Origin: Colwellia hornerae | GTDB lineage: Bacteria > Pseudomonadota > Gammaproteobacteria > Enterobacterales > Alteromonadaceae | DNA length: 64,000 bases | Reading direction: 5' to 3' | NCBI RefSeq assembly: GCF_007954355.1 | Contig: NZ_VOLR01000003.1 | Coordinates: forward strand, 62,001-126,000 | Shown here: in pieces, positions 60,389-64,000 of the stretch | Layout: each line of letters opens with the position of its first letter | Numbering within the stretch: position 1 is the stretch's first letter | The notes under the pieces: generated by a model | The model's input: only the letters and a program-made list of their open reading frames with translations | Databases searched by the model: none | Told to the model about the DNA's origin: nothing | Translations under genes and position numbers: made by a program

Positions 60389-61624
60389 ATGTCAAAAGTA
60401 AACGAAAGAAACTTGGTAGTAGGTTTAGACATAGGAACGTCGAAAATATCTGTTGCTGTTGGTGAAATAACACCGGACAATCAATTAAGTATTGTTGGTG
60501 TTGGAAATCAGCCGGCACGAGGTATGGATAAAGGTGGCGTTAATGATTTGAATTTGGTTATTCAATCAATTCAGCGTGCCATCAACGAAGCAGAATTAAT
60601 GGCCGATTGCCAAATTAGCTCGGTTTACTTAGGTATTTCAGGTAAGCATATTAGTTGTCAAAATGAAAATGGCATGGTGCCAATCAATGACAAAGAAGTG
60701 ATTCAAGAAGATGTTGATAACGTAATACATACTGCACGTTCAGTACCGATTTCAGCTGAACGACGCATGTTACATGTACTACCACAAGAATTTAGTATTG
60801 ACTGCCAAGATGGGATAAAAAGTCCGATTGGTATGTCAGGTGTTCGAATGGAGGCCAAAGTTCATATTGTTACTTGTGCTAACGACATGGCTAAAAATAT
60901 CGTTAAATGTGTCGAGCGCTGTGAAGTAAAAGCCGACCAACTTATTTTTTCAGCGCTAGCATCCAGTTATGCCGTGTTAACCGATGATGAAAAAGAACTC
61001 GGTATTTGTGTGGTAGATATGGGTGCAGGCACGATGGATATTGCGGTATTTGCAGGCGGTGCTTTAAGACACACTGCGGTTATACCGGTGGCGGGTAATC
61101 AGGTCACCAGCGATATTGCTAAAATATTTAGAACACCGTTAAGCCATGCAGAAGACATTAAAGTGCAATATGCTTGTGCGCTTCGACAAATGGTGAGTAT
61201 GGAAGAGAACATTGAAGTACCCAGTGTCGGTGGACGTCCTGCGCGCTCAATGTCTCGTCACACTTTAGCGGAAGTCGTCGAGCCACGTTACCAAGAGCTT
61301 TTTGAACTTATTCAAGAAGCGTTACGTGAAGCCGGCTTAGAAGATCAAATTGCCGCGGGTTATGTGTTAACCGGTGGTACAGCGAAAATGGAAGGTGTTG
61401 TTGAGTTTGCTGAAGAAGTATTTCAAATGCCGGTACGTGTCGCTAAGCCAACAGGTATGAGTGGTTTAAAAGAATATGTTGATGATTCAACTTACTCAAC
61501 TGTGGTTGGTTTACTACATTACGGTATGCAAGCCAATGAACAACAAAGTATAGAGAGTAAGAAAAGTGAGGGTATTGCTAGTATTACTGCACGGATCTTA
61601 GCTTGGTTTAAAGGTGAGTTTTAA
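60389..61624 (+). CDS. ftsA: Cell division protein FtsA
   Basis: A 411-residue actin-like ATPase that tethers FtsZ filaments to the membrane. The ATP-binding phosphate loop VGLDIGTSKISVAVGE, VVDMGAGTMDIAVFAGG and YVLTGGTAKMEGV are family motifs. The C-terminal amphipathic membrane-targeting helix is visible as ITARILAWFKGEF. It lies five bases after ftsQ and 132 bases before ftsZ. Confidence 0.97.
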   Translation: MSKVNERNLVVGLDIGTSKISVAVGEITPDNQLSIVGVGNQPARGMDKGGVNDLNLVIQSIQRAINEAELMADCQISSVYLGISGKHISCQNENGMVPINDKEVIQEDVDNVIHTARSVPISAERRMLHVLPQEFSIDCQDGIKSPIGMSGVRMEAKVHIVTCANDMAKNIVKCVERCEVKADQLIFSALASSYAVLTDDEKELGICVVDMGAGTMDIAVFAGGALRHTAVIPVAGNQVTSDIAKIFRTPLSHAEDIKVQYACALRQMVSMEENIEVPSVGGRPARSMSRHTLAEVVEPRYQELFELIQEALREAGLEDQIAAGYVLTGGTAKMEGVVEFAEEVFQMPVRVAKPTGMSGLKEYVDDSTYSTVVGLLHYGMQANEQQSIESKKSEGIASITARILAWFKGEF

Positions 61625-61756
61625 CCCTCATTAATACATGATAATAGAAAGAATAAATAAATTTTTATAACCCGCCTCAGTGGATGGTGGATAAGTGAAA
61701 ATTAATAGTTAAGTCGCGTTTTGGTGGAACAAAACATAAAAATCGGAGAGAGTAAA

Positions 61757-62914
61757 ATGTTTGAATTAATGGAAGATCATAACGAAGAAGCAGTAATCAA
61801 AGTCATCGGTGTTGGTGGCGGTGGCGGTAACGCAGTTGAACACATGGTTTGTCAGACCATTGAAGGTGTTGAATTTATTACGGCAAATACCGATTCACAA
61901 GCATTACGTAATTCAGCAGCCAATGTTACTTTGCAACTTGGTGCAGATGTTACTAAAGGCTTAGGTGCAGGCGCTAACCCTGAAATTGGTCGTCGCAGCG
62001 CTGAAGAAGACAGAGAAACAATCAGAGAAACCTTACAAGGGGCTGATATGATTTTTATCGCCGCGGGTATGGGGGGTGGTACCGGAACTGGTGCTGCACC
62101 AGTTGTTGCTGAAATTGCAAAAGAAATGGGCATATTAACGGTTGCTGTTGTGACTAAGCCGTTCCCATTTGAAGGCAAAAAACGCATGAACTATGCTGAT
62201 CAAGGTATTGAGTTATTGTCAAAAAGTGTCGACTCTTTAATCACGATACCTAATGAAAAATTATTAAAAGTTTTAGGCCCAGGTACGTCGTTACTTGACG
62301 CATTTAAAGCGGCTAATAACGTATTGTTAGGTGCTGTACAGGGTATTGCAGAGCTAATTACTCGTCCAGGCTTGATTAACGTCGATTTCGCAGATGTGCG
62401 CACAGTTATGTCAGAAATGGGCACAGCAATGATGGGTTCTGGTATTGCATCGGGTCCAGATCGCGCAGAAGAAGCTGCAGAAGCCGCAATTTCGAGTCCA
62501 TTACTTGAAGATGTTGATTTAGCGGGTGCTCGCGGTATTTTAGTAAACATCACTGCCGGCATGGATATCAGTATCGATGAATTTGAAACAGTGGGTAATG
62601 CTGTAAAGGCCTTTGCTTCTGAAAATGCAACGGTTGTGGTTGGTGCGGTTATAGACCCTGAAATGACTAATGAATTACGTGTAACTGTCGTTGCAACCGG
62701 TATTGGTGCTGATCGCAAGCCAGATATAACATTAGTGAATCCAGCTCCTACTGTGGCACCTATTGCTGTTGGACAAGAGTTTATTGCTAGCCCACAGGCA
62801 GAAGTAAATTCGGCTCCGATAACAATGCAAGACAGTAATGCTCAAGTACAAACTGCAGCAGATATCGAGAACTATTTAGATATTCCGGCATTTTTACGTA
62901 AACAAGCTGATTAA
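61757..62914 (+). CDS. ftsZ: Cell division GTPase FtsZ
   Basis: A 385-residue tubulin homologue that forms the Z ring. The tubulin signature is GGGTGTG in [31 protein letters not shown] binds GTP at the N-terminus, and the T7 catalytic loop is in [11 protein letters not shown]. The C-terminal peptide [14 protein letters not shown] is the docking site for FtsA and ZipA. The ATG at 61757 has GGAGAG seven bases upstream; an earlier open start (61721) is not needed. The 132-base gap before it may hold an ftsZ-specific promoter. Confidence 0.98.
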   Translation: MFELMEDHNEEAVIKVIGVGGGGGNAVEHMVCQTIEGVEFITANTDSQALRNSAANVTLQLGADVTKGLGAGANPEIGRRSAEEDRETIRETLQGADMIFIAAGMGGGTGTGAAPVVAEIAKEMGILTVAVVTKPFPFEGKKRMNYADQGIELLSKSVDSLITIPNEKLLKVLGPGTSLLDAFKAANNVLLGAVQGIAELITRPGLINVDFADVRTVMSEMGTAMMGSGIASGPDRAEEAAEAAISSPLLEDVDLAGARGILVNITAGMDISIDEFETVGNAVKAFASENATVVVGAVIDPEMTNELRVTVVATGIGADRKPDITLVNPAPTVAPIAVGQEFIASPQAEVNSAPITMQDSNAQVQTAADIENYLDIPAFLRKQAD

Positions 62915-63049
62915 TTTGAGCTGTTAATTTTGTCATCATAGAATAAAAGAGTGCAGATAATCACTCATTTTATTCGAATGAATTTGTCACTAGGATACGG
63001 CTGGATGAACAGTTGTGTTTATAATAATGTGAAGCTAAAAGCTGATATT

Positions 63050-63078
63050 TTGATTTTGTTAAGTTTTTCTGCTATATT
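63050..63078 (+). promoter_or_regulatory. Candidate lpxC promoter
   Basis: TTGATT (63050-63055) and TATATT (63073-63078), 17 bp apart, lie about 60 bases before the lpxC ATG. It agrees with lpxC often having its own promoter after ftsZ. Confidence 0.65.
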
Positions 63079-63138
63079 GTGCGCCCGTCAAAAGAGGACG
63101 GTGCATTTCAAGGTTAGTAAAAGCTTAATAAGGCATTT

Positions 63139-64000
63139 ATGATTAAACAACGTACATTAAAAGACAGTGTAACCGCCGTTGGTGTTGGTTTACACAAAGG
63201 TGAAAAGGTGCAGTTGACTCTCCGTCCTGCGCCAGCAAATACCGGTATTGTTTTTCGCCGCATAGATTTAGATCCGATTGTTGAAATTTCAGCAACGCCT
63301 GAAGCTGTGGGCGAGACAACTTTGTGTACGTGCTTAGTCAATGAACAAGGTGTGAAGATTTCCACCGTCGAGCACTTGTTATCAGCTGCCGCAGGTTTAG
63401 GCATTGACAACTTAATTGTTGAAATTGACTCTCCTGAGATCCCGATTATGGACGGTAGTGCATTGCCGTTCGTTTATTTAATACAGTCGGTTGGCATTAA
63501 AACATTAGCAGCAGCAAAACGTTTTATTCGCATAAAGAAAACAGTTCGTGTAGAAGAAGGTGACAAATGGGCGGAATTAAAACCTCACCATGGTTTTAAA
63601 ATAAATTTTGCCATTGAATTTGAACACCCCGTTATTTCTAAAACCTGTCAAACGATGAGTATGGACTTATCAAGTTGCTCATTTATTAAAGAAATTAGCC
63701 GAGCACGAACCTTTGGTTTTATGAGTGATATCGAATTACTTCGCTCGCACAATTTAGCTTTAGGTGGCAGTTTAGAGAATGCTATTGTACTTGATGAATA
63801 CCGCATGCTTAATAAAGACGAGCTTCGTTATGATGATGAGTTTGTTAAACACAAAATCCTCGATGCGATTGGCGACTTGTATATGTGTGGTCACAGTATT
63901 TTAGGTGAGTTAAACGCCTTTAAATCAGGACATGGCTTAAATAATATCTTGTTAAGAGAAGTGTTTAAGCAAAAAGAAAGCTGGGAATGGGTGACTTACG
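63139..64000 (+). CDS. lpxC: UDP-3-O-acyl-GlcNAc deacetylase LpxC (cut by window end)
   Basis: The first 287 residues of a zinc enzyme that performs the committed step of lipid A synthesis. Zinc ligands are visible: H in [10 protein letters not shown] (about residue 79) and the H-x-x-x-D pair in [13 protein letters not shown]. The opening [22 protein letters not shown] and [13 protein letters not shown] are typical. E. coli LpxC has 305 residues, so only the last 15-20 are missing. It is transcribed away from ftsZ behind its own promoter, in the usual position at the end of the dcw cluster. Confidence 0.97.
   Translation, partial: MIKQRTLKDSVTAVGVGLHKGEKVQLTLRPAPANTGIVFRRIDLDPIVEISATPEAVGETTLCTCLVNEQGVKISTVEHLLSAAAGLGIDNLIVEIDSPEIPIMDGSALPFVYLIQSVGIKTLAAAKRFIRIKKTVRVEEGDKWAELKPHHGFKINFAIEFEHPVISKTCQTMSMDLSSCSFIKEISRARTFGFMSDIELLRSHNLALGGSLENAIVLDEYRMLNKDELRYDDEFVKHKILDAIGDLYMCGHSILGELNAFKSGHGLNNILLREVFKQKESWEWVTY

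Noticed and set aside
62200-62718. A 172-codon minus-strand frame inside ftsZ
   Set aside because: It is a shadow of the ftsZ codons, rich in Ser/Ala/Pro as antisense frames of GC-balanced genes are, and has no context.

Overview
The window is a low-GC, gene-dense chromosome segment of a marine gammaproteobacterium. The gene content and order point to Alteromonadales, most likely a Colwellia/Thalassotalea-type organism. This rests on synteny and protein similarity recognised by eye, not on a database search. Almost all of it is core chromosome: no phage, insertion sequence, CRISPR array or integrase was seen.

Layout. 1-8.6 kb: a cut-off GNAT-like gene, an FAD amine oxidase-like gene, a 0.7 kb palindrome-rich spacer, the peroxide-defence set oxyR / ahpC / ahpF, a D-2-hydroxyacid dehydrogenase, NnrS and a DUF2164 protein. 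8.7-21.6 kb: a 41-codon membrane microprotein with iscX, malic enzyme, ndk, then the conserved run rlmN-pilF-rodZ-ispG-hisS-yfgM-bamB-der. 21.7-27.2 kb: a PilZ protein, xseA (minus) and guaB-guaA. 27.4-35.3 kb, all minus: a DUF481 outer-membrane protein, an MscS channel, and tkt-epd-pgk-fba. The 3' end of fba has been tandemly copied, giving three 121-bp units. 35.6-42.1 kb is the least conserved stretch: small or unrecognised exported proteins, short repeats, a tRNA-Arg(CCU) and two translationally coupled TPR/GGDEF diguanylate cyclases. 42.3-45.2 kb: parC and a YcxB-like membrane protein. 45.6-64 kb: the whole division and cell-wall (dcw) cluster in textbook order, mraZ-rsmH-ftsL-ftsI-murE-murF-mraY-murD-ftsW-murG-murC-ddl-ftsQ-ftsA-ftsZ-lpxC, with lpxC cut by the window end.

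How the genes work together. The dcw genes make the UDP-MurNAc-pentapeptide and lipid II precursors and assemble the divisome. MraZ probably represses its own promoter through three GTGG(G/A) boxes spaced 10 bp apart. OxyR keeps both redox cysteines and faces its expected targets ahpC and ahpF. tkt, epd, pgk and fba link the pentose phosphate pathway, vitamin B6 precursor supply and glycolysis. The rlmN-to-der run combines translation quality, pilus and cell-shape proteins, isoprenoid synthesis, outer-membrane assembly and ribosome biogenesis.

No convincing new multi-gene system was found. The items most worth a second look are the fba 3'-end triplication, a PilF pilotin carrying a C-terminal LysM domain, the membrane microprotein next to iscX, an exported two-repeat protein of unknown function, a perfect 20-bp hairpin that abuts the start codon of the YcxB-like gene, and several palindromic or direct intergenic repeats.
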